Source: Campylobacter geochelonis (GTDB lineage Bacteria; Campylobacterota; Campylobacteria; Campylobacterales; Campylobacteraceae). Taken from it: 64,000 nt of DNA. Below the pieces are notes generated by a model, which saw only the letters and a program-made list of their open reading frames with translations, was not told the DNA's origin and ran no database searches. A program made the translations under genes and the position numbers. Location of the stretch: the NCBI RefSeq assembly GCF_013201685.1, contig NZ_CP053844.1:310001-374000 (forward strand), given 5' to 3'. Positions within the stretch are counted from its first letter, which is position 1; each line of letters begins with the position of its first letter. Positions 1 to 8,764 of the stretch are shown piece after piece.

Positions 1-982
1 TGGCTGTTCGATTATAGAAATTTCACATAGAACGCCTATTTTTGAAGAGGTTTTATTTTCAGCTAGAGATAAGGTAAAAAGTCTTTATGGGTTTGGCGAT
101 GAGTATGATGTACTGTTCTTGCAAGGTGGCGCGACTTTGCAGTTTGCGCAAGTACCGATGAATTTATACAATGGCGGCGTAGCACAGTATGTAAATACTG
201 GCGTTTGGACAACTAAAGCTATAAAAGATGCGAAAATTTTAGGTATAAATTACGAAGTTGTCGCAAGTAGCGAAGAGACTAAATTTGATAGAATTCCAAA
301 AGATATCAAATTTAGCGACGATGCAGACTATCTTTATATCTGCTCAAATAACACAATTTACGGCACTCAATACAAAGAGTATCCAAAGTGCAAATGTCCT
401 TTAGTAGTTGATAGTTCAAGTGATCTTTTCGCAAGAGAGATTGATATCAGCAACATCGGACTATTTTATGGTGGAATTCAGAAAAATGGTGGCCCAGCTG
501 GCGTAACCTTGGTCGTAGTTAGAAAAGATTTGCTTGATAGAGTTGGGGCAAATGTGCCTAGCATTCTTCGCTATAAAACGCAAGCAGAGGCTGATTCTAT
601 GTCAAATACGCCAAACACTTTTGGAATTTATATGCTAAATTTAACTCTTGATTGGGTTATAAAACAAGGCGGTTTGGCTTCTATAAATGAAAAAAATGAG
701 AAAAAAGCCCATCTTTTGTACTCTTATATCGATGGTTCAAACGGCTTTTATAAAGGTCACGCTCAGGATGATTCGCGCTCTTTAATGAATGTTAGCTTTA
801 ATATTTTATCAAAAGAGTTGGAGATGAAATTTGTAAAAGAGGCGAGTGAGGCTGGTATGATAGGGCTTAAAGGTCATCGTCATCTTGGCGGCATTAGAGC
901 CTCTTTGTATAATGCTATAACTTATGAAAATGTGGAAACTTTAGTAGATTTTATGAAAGAATTTGCTAGAAAAAACGGCTAA
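1..982 (+). CDS. serC: Phosphoserine aminotransferase SerC (5' end outside window)
   Basis: PLP-dependent aminotransferase that makes 3-phosphoserine from 3-phosphohydroxypyruvate and glutamate in cytoplasmic serine synthesis. The frame is open from base 2, so the N-terminus lies upstream of the window; the first ATG-like codon in view (119) is internal. Family features seen: SIIEISHRT near the truncated start, LQGGATLQF, and [12 protein letters not shown], whose lysine is the expected PLP Schiff-base residue; the tail [18 protein letters not shown] is typical of SerC. It ends before a strong hairpin-plus-T-run terminator and is not linked to the next gene. The family usually has about 360 residues and about 326 are visible here. 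Confidence 0.95.
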   Translation, partial: GCSIIEISHRTPIFEEVLFSARDKVKSLYGFGDEYDVLFLQGGATLQFAQVPMNLYNGGVAQYVNTGVWTTKAIKDAKILGINYEVVASSEETKFDRIPKDIKFSDDADYLYICSNNTIYGTQYKEYPKCKCPLVVDSSSDLFAREIDISNIGLFYGGIQKNGGPAGVTLVVVRKDLLDRVGANVPSILRYKTQAEADSMSNTPNTFGIYMLNLTLDWVIKQGGLASINEKNEKKAHLLYSYIDGSNGFYKGHAQDDSRSLMNVSFNILSKELEMKFVKEASEAGMIGLKGHRHLGGIRASLYNAITYENVETLVDFMKEFARKNG

Positions 983-1001
983 ATTTAAAAAATTTATCTA
1001 C

Positions 1002-1040
1002 AAAGGGCTTTTTAAATTTGATTTTAAAGCCCTTTTTTTT
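1002..1040 (+). terminator. Rho-independent terminator of serC
   Basis: A perfect 10-bp stem (AAAGGGCTTT at 1002-1011 with AAAGCCCTTT at 1026-1035) runs into an eight-T run at 1033-1040, 20 bases after the serC stop. Confidence 0.9.
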
Positions 1041-1118
1041 GCAAAAAATATATTTATTAAAATAAAGTAAATATTATAACAAATGTTTAAATTTCAATTT
1101 TTTAAAATAAATTTAAGG

Positions 1119-1124
1119 TATAAT
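1119..1124 (+). promoter_or_regulatory. Probable -10 element of kbp
   Basis: TATAAT lies 42 bases before the kbp start codon, in the AT-rich gap after the serC terminator. No clear -35 box is seen, which is normal for Campylobacter sigma-70 promoters. Confidence 0.5.
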
Positions 1125-1166
1125 TACGCTAGCAGAAATCTGCTAAATTTATTTTAAAGGATTAAC

Positions 1167-1595
1167 ATGGGATTACTATCTTTTGCTATCGATGCAGGCA
1201 AAAAACTGCTTGGGTTAGGCGATGATGAGGGCAAGATAAAAGAGGAGATTAAACTAAGTAGCCAAACTATGCCGATTGAAAATCTTGAGGTTAAAGTTGA
1301 GGGTGATACTGTTGTCTTAAAAGGCGATGGTTCACAAGAAGCCAAAGAAAAAGCCGCGTTAATCGCTGGAAATATCGAAGGGATTAAAAAGGTCGAGTTT
1401 GAGGGCGTTCGTGATGAGAGCGATGAAAACTACTATGAGATACAAAAAGGCGATAATCTATCAAAAATTTCAAAGAAATTTTATGGAAATCCAAATTTAT
1501 ACAACAAAATTTTTGAAGCTAACCGCGAGGTTATCAAAGATATGGATTTGATTTATCCGGGTCAAAAAATCCGCATTCCGAAGCTTGAAAAATAA
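1167..1595 (+). CDS. kbp: BON-LysM potassium-binding protein Kbp (YgaU family)
   Basis: Small cytoplasmic protein of 142 residues. An N-terminal BON domain (about 20-85, with VKVEGDTVVLKGDG and an AGNIEGIKKVE segment) is followed by a C-terminal LysM domain (about 90-140, with YEIQKGDNLSKISKKFYGN and IYPGQKIRIP). This two-domain order, the MGLLSF start and the length match E. coli Kbp/YgaU, which binds K+ and acts as a cytosolic potassium sensor. That function is transferred from the family. The start has AAAGG upstream (RBS). It is a single-gene unit between two terminators. Confidence 0.88.
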   Translation: MGLLSFAIDAGKKLLGLGDDEGKIKEEIKLSSQTMPIENLEVKVEGDTVVLKGDGSQEAKEKAALIAGNIEGIKKVEFEGVRDESDENYYEIQKGDNLSKISKKFYGNPNLYNKIFEANREVIKDMDLIYPGQKIRIPKLEK

Positions 1596-1605
1596 GCTTT
1601 AAACC

Positions 1606-1637
1606 AAACTCGGCTATATTTTAGTCGAGTTTTTCTT
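1606..1637 (+). terminator. Terminator of kbp
   Basis: AAACTCG (1606-1612) pairs with CGAGTTT (1626-1632) and is followed by a T-rich tail, 10 bases after the kbp stop. Confidence 0.8.
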
Positions 1638-2257
1638 TATATATGGAAAGATTGTTTAATTTTAACAGCTTTCATAGTTCTTGCTTTTTTTGCTCAATAT
1701 CTGGCTTTAAAAGGCTGATTTGCATTAAAAATCATAAATTTGAAAGCAAACAAAACATTAAATTTTTCAAAAAACTTGTTTTTGTAAATTTCGTTGTTTA
1801 TAAAAGGCAATTTAAATATAGTTCAAAAATGTTTTATATCATCTATCTATAAGAAGCGAAATTAAGTGCCAAAGAAAAGATATATATGCTATAAAAAGAT
1901 ATAGCTATGGAAAATATCGCAGTGAATAAAATGAAACTAGAGCATTTGCGGATTTTCATCTTAGATAACAAAATATGTGGATAAAACGAGCAGTATCGAC
2001 ATAATCAAATTTTGGTCATTTTCGTTTTCGTTTTTGATTAGTCGGCGTAAAAACCCAAATTCGGGCGAAAATTAACATAAAAGATAGAAGTATTTTTACA
2101 TATTAGCCACACTAAAAAATTTCAACTAATTTTAGACAGAGATTATCAAAAAGTTATGAACGATACGCTAGATTTATAAAAAAATTAAGCAAAAAGATAA
2201 AAAAAGAGCAATAATTCAAAACATAGGTTTAAATTTAACTGCGCTTTATAAATTTAA

Positions 2258-2460
2258 CTATTTTAACTCATTTTGTATAAATTCAGATACTTCATCTTTG
2301 TATTTTTCTAAACTTTCATTATGCTTTCGCGGAAGTTGGTTGTTTTTGTTATCTAATATGTTTTTATTTAAAGAGATTTGATTTTAGGGATATTAAAGTT
2401 AGCTATTTTTGTGCTTGTAAAGACTCGCTTCTCCGCGACATTCACAATCTATTTATATCG
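2258..2460 (-). pseudogene. Remnant of an unidentified gene, 3' end
   Basis: Reading the minus strand, the stretch ending in a TAG at 2258-2260 encodes NESLEKYKDEVSEFIQNELK preceded by NKNILDNKNNQLPRKH. Immediately upstream, but in another frame, lies VFTSTKIANFNIPKIKSL. Joined across one frameshift these make about 60 plausible residues of a soluble protein C-terminus. There is no start codon and stops lie upstream in every frame. The family is not recognised. Confidence 0.35.
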
Positions 2461-2651
2461 ATATTTATTATAAAAATTATTTTTTTATATCTTTCTTTGT
2501 TGAGAATAGCCTTAAAATTGCTTTAACAAAAAGCTTTTAAAGTTGCACTTTTGAAATATTTCGTTAGCTTAAGAAAGGTTTGACTCTAGCATCTTTTAGC
2601 TTTATGTGATTTTAGATGTAGTCTTATCAATAATCAAATGGTAACTACTTT

Positions 2652-2763
2652 TCATTTATAAATTTTTTTCATATTGTTTTTGTGTATTTCATCGATTAGA
2701 GTTTCAAATATCTCATCATTAGCGCATTTTTCTGTCTTATTGATATCGATAAAACATTGTGAT
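2652..2763 (-). pseudogene. Remnant of an unidentified gene, internal fragment
   Basis: A 36-codon minus-strand stretch encodes a segment beginning QCFIDINKTEKCANDEIFE and ending in HKNNMKKIYK before a TGA. It looks like genuine coding sequence but has no start or RBS. It may come from the same decayed gene as the fragment at 2258-2460. Function unknown. Confidence 0.3.
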
Positions 2764-3005
2764 TATTATATTTTTTTAGCGGCTAGATACTGCTAAATTC
2801 AGAAGCAGACTACCCAAGAGAAGTTGTGGTGCATAGGTCGTAAAATAGTAGTGCAATTATTAACAAAATAGCTTTTTAAACATAGAAAAATCTTTTTAAA
2901 TAAATTATAAAAAAAAGTATTCTAAATGTAATTAAATTTTAAGCTATAAAATGCCACGTATAGTTAGTATGGTTATAAATTTAGATTTATTAAGATAAGC
3001 TAAAT

Positions 3006-3992
3006 TTATTTACCACCAAATTTAAGTAACGCCGAACCCCACGTAAATCCACCGCCAAATGCATCAAGTAGCATTAAAGAGCCGTTTTTAAGGCGTCCAC
3101 TTTCAAAGGCATCATTTATCGCCATCGGGATTGAAGCTGAGCTTGTATTACCGTATTTAGCAACGGTTAAAACGCATTGTTCATCACTTAAGCCTAGCTT
3201 TTGTTGCACAGCATTGATGATACGTAAATTTGCTTGATGTGGGATAAAAAGATCAATTTGCGAAGATAAAATGCCATTTTTTGCTAAGATGTCTATAACA
3301 TCGTTAGTTAGGGTATTTACAGCTACTTTAAAGACCTCATTTCCAGCCATATGCATAAAGTGAAGTTTTTTATCAAGAGTATCTTGCGACATAGGATTTA
3401 CGCTGCCACAACCTGGAGTTATCAAAAGCTCGCCCTTGCTACCATCGCTTGATGTGTGAACATCGATGATATGGTTATCTTCTCGTAGTGAAATGACTGC
3501 TGCTCCAGCGCCATCGCCAAACAAAACGCAAGTCCCTCTATCTTCCCAGTTTGTAATCGAACTTAACTTTTCAGCGCCGATAATCAAAACATTTTTTTTC
3601 ATTCCGCTTTCAACAAGACTTTTTGCTATCTCTAAAAGATAGATAAAGCCCGTGCAAGCTGCACTTATGTCAAATGCCGTAACGTTTGTAAGTCCAAGTA
3701 GATTTGAAATTCTGCACGCAGTTGATGGCATACAAAGATAATCAGGTGAAATAGTTGCGCAAATAATAGCGTCGATATCGCTAGGAGCAAGCTTTGCTCG
3801 TTCTATAGCTTGTTTTGCGGCTTTATATCCAAGATCGCTAGTAACTTCATCTTTTGCGATGTGTCTAGTGTGAATTCCTGTTCGTTTTACTATCCACTCA
3901 TCGCTAGTTTCTACCATTTTTTCAAGATCGTGGTTAGTAAGAATAAATTCTGGAACATACGCTCCTATGGATATCATCGACGCTTTTTTCAT
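3006..3992 (-). CDS. fabH: 3-oxoacyl-ACP synthase III FabH
   Basis: Condenses acetyl-CoA with malonyl-ACP to start fatty acid synthesis in the cytoplasm. The 328 residues have the full thiolase-fold catalytic triad: Cys113 in DISAACTGF, His252 in PHQANLRI and Asn282 in KYGNTSSAS. The C-terminal [14 protein letters not shown] is the expected end. It overlaps plsX by 4 bases (3989-3992) and is the last gene of a minus-strand run yceD-rpmF-plsX-fabH, a widely conserved block joining ribosome and lipid synthesis. The same order occurs in C. jejuni. Confidence 0.97.
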   Translation of the reverse strand: MKKASMISIGAYVPEFILTNHDLEKMVETSDEWIVKRTGIHTRHIAKDEVTSDLGYKAAKQAIERAKLAPSDIDAIICATISPDYLCMPSTACRISNLLGLTNVTAFDISAACTGFIYLLEIAKSLVESGMKKNVLIIGAEKLSSITNWEDRGTCVLFGDGAGAAVISLREDNHIIDVHTSSDGSKGELLITPGCGSVNPMSQDTLDKKLHFMHMAGNEVFKVAVNTLTNDVIDILAKNGILSSQIDLFIPHQANLRIINAVQQKLGLSDEQCVLTVAKYGNTSSASIPMAINDAFESGRLKNGSLMLLDAFGGGFTWGSALLKFGGK

Positions 3993-4999
3993 AGCTTAGC
4001 CTTATTTTTTATATCTGTAAATTTAGCAAGCTCATCTTCTATCATCTTATCGATAGTTGAATTTGAGAATTTTAAAGCTTGAAAAATAGCATTTTTTACT
4101 GCTTTTGGAGTACTTTTGCCATGACTTATGATAACACAGTCTTTTATGCCAAGCAATGGCGCTCCGCCGTATTCATCATAATCTGTGCTTTTTTTAACGA
4201 TTTTAAAAACCTTATTCATCAAAACTGCTCCAGCTATGGCAACAGGAGATTTTTTAACCTCTTTTTTAATTAGTTTATTCATCGCACCAGCAACGCCCTC
4301 AGCTGTTTTTAGCACTATATTTCCCATAAAACCATCACAAGTTACAACATCAACACTGCCATCGAAGATATTGCTACCTTCGGCATTTCCGACAAAGTTT
4401 TTAAGATTTTTAAGTAAATTTCTTGCCTCTTTTGTAACTTCATCGCCTTTGCTATCTTCCTCTCCGTTTGAAAGAATAGATAATCTAGGTTTTTCTATGC
4501 CCATAATGGCTTTTGCGTAAGCTTCGCCCATGATAGCAAACTGAAACAGATGCTCAGCCTTGCAATCAACATTTGCTCCAACATCTAAAACAAGAGTTCT
4601 TTTATCTTGCGAATTTGGCATAAGAGTTGCTATGGCTGGACGAATGACATTTTTAAGTCTACCGATTCTAAGAGTGGCTAAACTCATAGTCGCACCACTA
4701 TGTCCTGCAGAAACAACAGCATTGCACTCTTTGTTTCTAACAAGTTCAATAGCTTTATAGATGCTTGATTCTTTCTTTTTAAGTGCGTCAGTCGCACCCT
4801 CTTTCATCTCAAAAATTTCATCTGCTTGCACATACGTAACAAATTCACCAAATTCTTTTGGTACTAAAGGGCGAACTAATTTCTCATCACCGACTAAAAA
4901 CGCATGAAATTTTCTCTCTTTAAGAGCTTCTATAACTCCAGCAACTATCGGTTCACACCCAAAGTCGCCTCCCATAGCATCTATAGCTATTTTAGTCAT
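3989..4999 (-). CDS. plsX: Phosphate acyltransferase PlsX
   Basis: Makes acyl-phosphate from acyl-ACP, the acyl donor for PlsY (encoded at 11097-11711). The 336 residues begin with [14 protein letters not shown] and contain SAGHSGATM and [17 protein letters not shown], all family hallmarks. Its ATG overlaps the last base of the rpmF stop (TAATG arrangement) and its end overlaps the fabH start, so the three genes are almost certainly translated from one message. Confidence 0.96.
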   Translation of the reverse strand: MTKIAIDAMGGDFGCEPIVAGVIEALKERKFHAFLVGDEKLVRPLVPKEFGEFVTYVQADEIFEMKEGATDALKKKESSIYKAIELVRNKECNAVVSAGHSGATMSLATLRIGRLKNVIRPAIATLMPNSQDKRTLVLDVGANVDCKAEHLFQFAIMGEAYAKAIMGIEKPRLSILSNGEEDSKGDEVTKEARNLLKNLKNFVGNAEGSNIFDGSVDVVTCDGFMGNIVLKTAEGVAGAMNKLIKKEVKKSPVAIAGAVLMNKVFKIVKKSTDYDEYGGAPLLGIKDCVIISHGKSTPKAVKNAIFQALKFSNSTIDKMIEDELAKFTDIKNKAKL

Positions 5000-5145
5000 T
5001 AGTATTCGCCAGTTGTTTTATTTGCGCGGTGTGGTATTTTCCAGCTGCCGTCTTTGTCTTTAACAGGAACAGGAAGAGTTACCTTATAGTGTGTTCTTCT
5101 TTTCGCTGCACGAGTTTTACTAACTCTACGTTTTGGAACTGCCAT
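4999..5145 (-). CDS. rpmF: 50S ribosomal protein L32
   Basis: A 48-residue basic protein, [17 protein letters not shown] at the start and ending RANKTTGEY, the standard L32 pattern in Campylobacter. Too short for most ORF listings. An AAAGGAG ribosome site sits just upstream of the ATG. It is placed between yceD (12-base gap) and plsX (1-base overlap), the conserved context of rpmF. No zinc-binding cysteines are present, so this is the zinc-free form. Confidence 0.95.
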   Translation of the reverse strand: MAVPKRRVSKTRAAKRRTHYKVTLPVPVKDKDGSWKIPHRANKTTGEY

Positions 5146-5157
5146 TTCTTTTCTCCT

Positions 5158-5514
5158 TTATAAATTTTTACACTTATCACAATAAAAATAGTCGCTTTTA
5201 TAAGCTTCTATTTCGCTTTGTAAAATTTCATCAAAATTAATCTCGCCATCAAAAAACTCAACAACATCCTCCAAAACATCTTGCGAGGACTTGTAAATTC
5301 CATCACTTAGCACGAGATCTACTTTTTCATCTAAATCTAGCAAAATATTATCGCCACATCTGTCGCAATTATACTCAACTTTACCATAAATTTGACCATC
5401 ACATTTTACCGTTTTGGCATTTTGTCTTTTTAAATTTCCAGCAAATGTTAAATTTGCCTTTTGAATTTCAAATGGAAATTCGTTGAAATTTATCTTGCTA
5501 AAATTTAGTTTCAA
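5158..5514 (-). CDS. YceD/DUF177 family protein (23S rRNA accumulation)
   Basis: A 118-residue DUF177 protein with two CxxC pairs (CDRCG near residue 50, CDKC near the C-terminus) that probably bind a metal ion. DUF177/YceD proteins are encoded just upstream of rpmF in most bacteria and are linked to 23S rRNA accumulation. The start is TTG at 5512-5514, chosen because AGAGG lies six bases upstream. It follows ndk after an 18-base gap and probably belongs to the same transcript. Confidence 0.85.
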   Translation of the reverse strand: MKLNFSKINFNEFPFEIQKANLTFAGNLKRQNAKTVKCDGQIYGKVEYNCDRCGDNILLDLDEKVDLVLSDGIYKSSQDVLEDVVEFFDGEINFDEILQSEIEAYKSDYFYCDKCKNL

Positions 5515-5532
5515 ATTTAACCTCTTGACTAA

Positions 5533-5946
5533 TTAGCAAATCTCTTTTTTTGCAAAGAAAAATGCTATCTCAATAGCTGCATTTTCCAAGCTATCGCTTC
5601 CATGAACTGCATTTGCATCGATACTTTCAGCAAAATCAGCTCTAATAGTGCCTTTTTCAGCTTTTTTAGGATCAGTTGCGCCCATCAAATCTCTGTTTTT
5701 TGCTACCGCGTTTTCACCCTCAAGAACCATAACAACAACTGGACCGCTTGTCATAAACTCAACTAGTTCGCCATAAAATGGTCTTTCTTTATGAACTTCG
5801 TAGAATTTACCAGCTTCAGCTTGGCTTAGTTGAAGTTTTTTAGCTGCTGCAATTCTTAAGCCATTTGACTCAAATCTGTCGATAATCTTACCGATAACGC
5901 CTTTTTTAACTGCATCTGGCTTTATGATAGATAAAGTTTGTTGCAT
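5533..5946 (-). CDS. ndk: Nucleoside diphosphate kinase
   Basis: Transfers the gamma phosphate of ATP to nucleoside diphosphates through a phosphohistidine. The 137 residues carry the [10 protein letters not shown] start and the active-site NAVHGSDS with His115; Arg and Asn residues of the nucleotide pocket are in the usual positions. The length is normal. GGAGACC precedes the ATG. It stands between fdxA, which has its own terminator, and yceD, and may head the ndk-yceD-rpmF-plsX-fabH transcript. Same neighbour order as C. jejuni. Confidence 0.97.
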   Translation of the reverse strand: MQQTLSIIKPDAVKKGVIGKIIDRFESNGLRIAAAKKLQLSQAEAGKFYEVHKERPFYGELVEFMTSGPVVVMVLEGENAVAKNRDLMGATDPKKAEKGTIRADFAESIDANAVHGSDSLENAAIEIAFFFAKKEIC

Positions 5947-6032
5947 GGGGTCTCCTTTAATTTAAAACATTTATTATATAAAATTTTGAAAATTTTTACA
6001 AAGAGAAAGATTTTAGCAGAATTTAGGTTAAA

Positions 6033-6066
6033 AATAAATAAAAGCCCAAAAAAGATTTGAGCTTTT
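6033..6066 (-). terminator. Terminator of fdxA
   Basis: On the minus strand AAAAGCTC (6066-6059) pairs with GGGCTTTT (6047-6040, one mismatch) and is followed by TTTATTT, just past the fdxA stop. It separates the iron-regulated fdxA from ndk. Confidence 0.7.
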
Positions 6067-6078
6067 ATAATAAAAGTA

Positions 6079-6363
6079 TTAACTTACAGCTGGAGTATTG
6101 CCACTTCTTAAGTCAGCGCCGATATCATCTCTTGAAGGTTGACCCTCAACAACATCGCTCCACACGATACAGCCATCTGTTGGACAGGCTGTCGCACAGG
6201 CTGGTTCGTCATTATGACCTACGCACTCAACGCATTTATCAGCATATACATAGTATATATCCTCACCAGTTGGGTTATCGCTATCATCAACTATAGCCTC
6301 GACTGGACACTCATCTATGCATGAGCCACAACTAATACAAATATCAGTAATTTTAACCGCCAT
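6079..6363 (-). CDS. fdxA: 2x[4Fe-4S] ferredoxin FdxA
   Basis: A 94-residue electron carrier. The first cluster motif is C9-C12-C15-C19. The second is C44, C47, C56 and C60, with the longer eight-residue spacing seen in epsilonproteobacterial FdxA; C65 is an extra cysteine. The C-terminus is acidic. It is divergent from ahpC across a 178-base gap, exactly as in C. jejuni, where fdxA is iron-induced and supports aerotolerance. That regulation is taken from C. jejuni. A strong AAGGAG precedes the ATG. Confidence 0.93.
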   Translation of the reverse strand: MAVKITDICISCGSCIDECPVEAIVDDSDNPTGEDIYYVYADKCVECVGHNDEPACATACPTDGCIVWSDVVEGQPSRDDIGADLRSGNTPAVS

Positions 6364-6392
6364 ATTATCTCCTTATTAAAATTGACCCAAAA

Positions 6393-6400
6393 ATGATAAC
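6393..6400 (-). promoter_or_regulatory. Probable extended -10 of fdxA
   Basis: On the minus strand the sequence TGTTATCAT (TATCAT at 6398-6393 with upstream TG) lies about 30 bases before the fdxA ATG and fits an extended -10 promoter. Confidence 0.45.
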
Positions 6401-6495
6401 ATATTGGAGTTTAACAAAGCCTAAATTTATAAAAATAAATAGCTGAAAAAATGTAAAAAATATTTAGGAGATTTTATCTCTTTTTAAACTTAAAG

Positions 6496-6504
6496 TGATA
6501 TAAT
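6496..6504 (+). promoter_or_regulatory. Extended -10 promoter of ahpC
   Basis: TGATATAAT matches the extended -10 consensus TGnTATAAT and is placed 37 bases before the ahpC ATG, predicting a start of transcription near 6511. Confidence 0.6.
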
Positions 6505-6512
6505 TTCGCTAT

Positions 6513-6527
6513 TAATAAAATTTATTA
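6513..6527 (+). promoter_or_regulatory. Candidate PerR-type operator of ahpC
   Basis: TAATAAAATTTATTA is a perfect 7-1-7 inverted repeat, the geometry used by Fur-family repressors including PerR. It lies at the predicted transcription start, just before the AGGAG ribosome site. ahpC is PerR-repressed in C. jejuni (known); binding here is inferred. Confidence 0.5.
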
Positions 6528-6541
6528 TTAGGAGAAAGATT

Positions 6542-7138
6542 ATGGTAGTTACAAACAAAGCGATAGATTTTACAGCACCAGCTGTATTAGGCAACAACGA
6601 GATAGTTGAGGATTTTAACCTTTATAAAAATATAGGTCCAAAAGGCGCGGTAGTATTTTTCTATCCAAAAGACTTCACATTTGTATGTCCAAGCGAAATT
6701 ATCGCATTTGATAAGAGATATAAAGATTTCAAAGATAGAGGCATAGAGGTTATCGGCGTAAGTTGCGATAACGAATACAGCCATTTTGCATGGAAAAATA
6801 CACCAGTAAACAATGGCGGCATAGGCAACGTTCAGTTCCCACTAGTTGCGGATTTGACAAAAGATATAGCTAAAAACTTTGATGTGCTTTATGCAAACGC
6901 AGTTGCGCTTAGAGGAAGTTTTTTGCTAGATAGCGATGGTACGGTTAGACACGCAGTAGTAAATGACTTGCCACTTGGTAGAAACATCGATGAGATGATT
7001 CGTATGGTTGATACAATGCTATTTACAAACGAATACGGCGAGGTTTGCCCAGCTGGTTGGCATAAAGGCGAAAAAGGTATGAAAGCAAGTCCAGATGGCG
7101 TTGCAAACTACCTTGGCGAAAACGCAGACAAACTATAA
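6542..7138 (+). CDS. ahpC: Alkyl hydroperoxide reductase AhpC (2-Cys peroxiredoxin)
   Basis: Reduces hydrogen peroxide, organic peroxides and peroxynitrite in the cytoplasm. The 198 residues have the peroxidatic Cys49 in DFTFVCPSE and the resolving Cys169 in EVCPAGW, so it is a typical 2-Cys enzyme. No ahpF lies nearby; epsilonproteobacteria use the thioredoxin system as the reductant. AGGAG lies before the ATG. Promoter and a PerR-like inverted repeat are listed separately. It is monocistronic, ending at a hairpin. Confidence 0.97.
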   Translation: MVVTNKAIDFTAPAVLGNNEIVEDFNLYKNIGPKGAVVFFYPKDFTFVCPSEIIAFDKRYKDFKDRGIEVIGVSCDNEYSHFAWKNTPVNNGGIGNVQFPLVADLTKDIAKNFDVLYANAVALRGSFLLDSDGTVRHAVVNDLPLGRNIDEMIRMVDTMLFTNEYGEVCPAGWHKGEKGMKASPDGVANYLGENADKL

Positions 7139-7145
7139 AAATCAC

Positions 7146-7173
7146 TTCAAGAGTCTAAAATTAGGCTCTTGAA
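7146..7173 (+). terminator. Hairpin after ahpC
   Basis: TTCAAGAG (7146-7153) pairs with CTCTTGAA (7166-7173). The T-tract downstream is weak, so termination may be partial. Confidence 0.5.
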
Positions 7174-7767
7174 ACCACTTTATCTTGCTAAAATTCTCTT
7201 AAATTTTTACTAAATTTAACTCTTTTTGATTTATACTACGCGTGTTTTGGTGCTTTTATCTATATATTATTTTGTTTTTTACTTTAACGTGTGATTTTAA
7301 TTTATGTTTTTATTGCTGTTTTTACTATGTTTTGGCTAAATTTAGACGTTTATATGGTTTTAATTTAGTTTGACAAAAGTTTGATTTTAGGTTTAAATTT
7401 ATTTTACATAAAAAAGTTATATTAAATTTTTCTAAATTTAATATAATTAGCCCTTAAATGGATTTGCTATATTTATAAAACAAAAAAGTTTTTAAATTTA
7501 CTGTTATAAATTAAACTGCAAAACGCTAAATTGAGGCTCAAATCCAAAATTCACAAAAGTATTTAAAACAAACTAGCTTTAAATTTTTAAAAATTAAAAA
7601 TCTGTAAAGCAAAGTTTTACTAAATTAAATAGCTAAATTTAAAGTAAATTTTTAATCAAGTTTAAAAGCACTTTAAATTTTGATATAGCCTAAATTTAGA
7701 TACCTTAATAAACCATTTTAAGCTAAAATTGCTAAATCTTAAAACCTAATTAACGCTTAAATCTAGC
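7174..7767. other. AT-rich spacer, no gene seen
   Basis: About 590 bases of very AT-rich sequence. I find no coding frame with a ribosome site, no tRNA and no hairpin of note. The word AAATTT recurs many times. Confidence 0.6.
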
Positions 7768-8676
7768 TTAAAATTTCTTATCTATTATCTTTTTTATCCC
7801 ATTTAGAAGTTCGATTGAGGCTTGAATTTCAACTTTTCTTGTTGAGATACTTTCGACATTTGCGCCGATACTAACGCCTTTTGCTTGACTATATTTGTAT
7901 AAAAACTCAAACATCTCAAGGCTTAAGCTAACTGAGCTTTGTAAGATATCAACGCTGTTTTTAAGTCTAGTTTCTAAAAACGGTGGCACGGAAATGCCAA
8001 GCCATTTCATAAACTCAAGCGTTTTTAAGCTTCCACATGGCGTAAAAGTAAAGATAATGGGAACTTTTTTAACTCCCATTTTAGCGTAGTCATCGATGAA
8101 ATTTTTGGCGTTTTCTACATTATAAACGGCTTGAGTGATGAAAAATTCACACCCTTGCGAGGTCTTGCTAGCCACTTTTAGATGTTCGTTTGCTTTACTG
8201 GCGTGGCGTTCAGGGATACAAATTCCGCCAAGAGCTAAATTTGGCGCGATACGCTCTTTTATGCGGTAAGCCTCATCGAGTTTTAAATTTACATTTTGAT
8301 TTTTCGAGCTTGCTCCTACAAAAACGGTGGCGAAATTTGAGCCTTTACATCTGGTTAGAACATCGCTAAATTCGTCACTTTTGTACTTTCCAACAGCTCG
8401 GTAAATAATAGCTGGTTTTGTGACATGTAAAAAATCGGTGTAGTAAACGTAAGGATCAATTGTGTGAATAAACTCAAAAGTGCGTTTTTGGCTAGTTCTA
8501 GCACTTTCATCTTGCAAGTCATAAAGGATAATCCCATCGATTTGAAGCGAGTTTATCCTATCTTTTTGAAGGCTTGAAATTCTTTTTATCTCATCATTAT
8601 CTAAGTTCGATTTTGGCGGGGTTAAGCCGTATAGCAAAATTCCAGCTTGGTTTGATTTTAACTTTTCAATTAGCAT
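7768..8676 (-). CDS. Atypical methylenetetrahydrofolate reductase-fold protein
   Basis: A 302-residue protein of the MTHFR (MetF) superfamily, flavin-binding TIM barrels of one-carbon metabolism. Supporting features: GGICIPERHASKANEHLKVASKTSQGCEFFITQAVYN split over about residues 148-188, matching the MetF region with G-x-P-E-x-H and QxxF/Y, then FTFTPCGS and the late VESISTRKVEIQASIELL. The N-terminus lacks the SFEFFPP start of classical MetF and reads ILLYGLTPPKSN instead. It is therefore not the housekeeping MetF by sequence; substrate unknown. It stands alone, divergent from the HerA-like ATPase gene. Confidence 0.7.
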   Translation of the reverse strand: MLIEKLKSNQAGILLYGLTPPKSNLDNDEIKRISSLQKDRINSLQIDGIILYDLQDESARTSQKRTFEFIHTIDPYVYYTDFLHVTKPAIIYRAVGKYKSDEFSDVLTRCKGSNFATVFVGASSKNQNVNLKLDEAYRIKERIAPNLALGGICIPERHASKANEHLKVASKTSQGCEFFITQAVYNVENAKNFIDDYAKMGVKKVPIIFTFTPCGSLKTLEFMKWLGISVPPFLETRLKNSVDILQSSVSLSLEMFEFLYKYSQAKGVSIGANVESISTRKVEIQASIELLNGIKKIIDKKF

Positions 8677-8731
8677 TTAAACGCTACCTTTTTTGGCAAA
8701 TTTTATCAAAATAATTTTTAAATTTTTTGTG

Positions 8732-8737
8732 TATAAT
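8732..8737 (+). promoter_or_regulatory. -10 element for the HerA-like gene
   Basis: TATAAT 28 bases before the ATG at 8765. It lies inside the upstream extension of the longest open frame, which argues that translation starts at 8765 and not at the TTG at 8693. Confidence 0.55.
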
Positions 8738-8764
8738 ATCAAAAAATCACTTTTAAGGCAAAAT

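Larger units (their letters stand above)
1638..3005. other. 1.37-kb spacer with gene debris
   Basis: No intact gene is visible. The 69-codon open frame at 1643-1852 has low-complexity Phe/Lys/Ile composition and looks like chance. Two minus-strand stretches (listed separately) translate into normal-looking hydrophilic protein for 36-60 residues but are broken by stops and frame changes and lack starts. I could not identify the parent gene. No tRNA or repeat array is seen. Confidence 0.6.

Noticed and set aside
1643-1852. 69-codon plus-strand frame after kbp
   Set aside because: Phe/Lys/Ile-rich, starts in the terminator tail and has no ribosome site; chance in AT-rich DNA.
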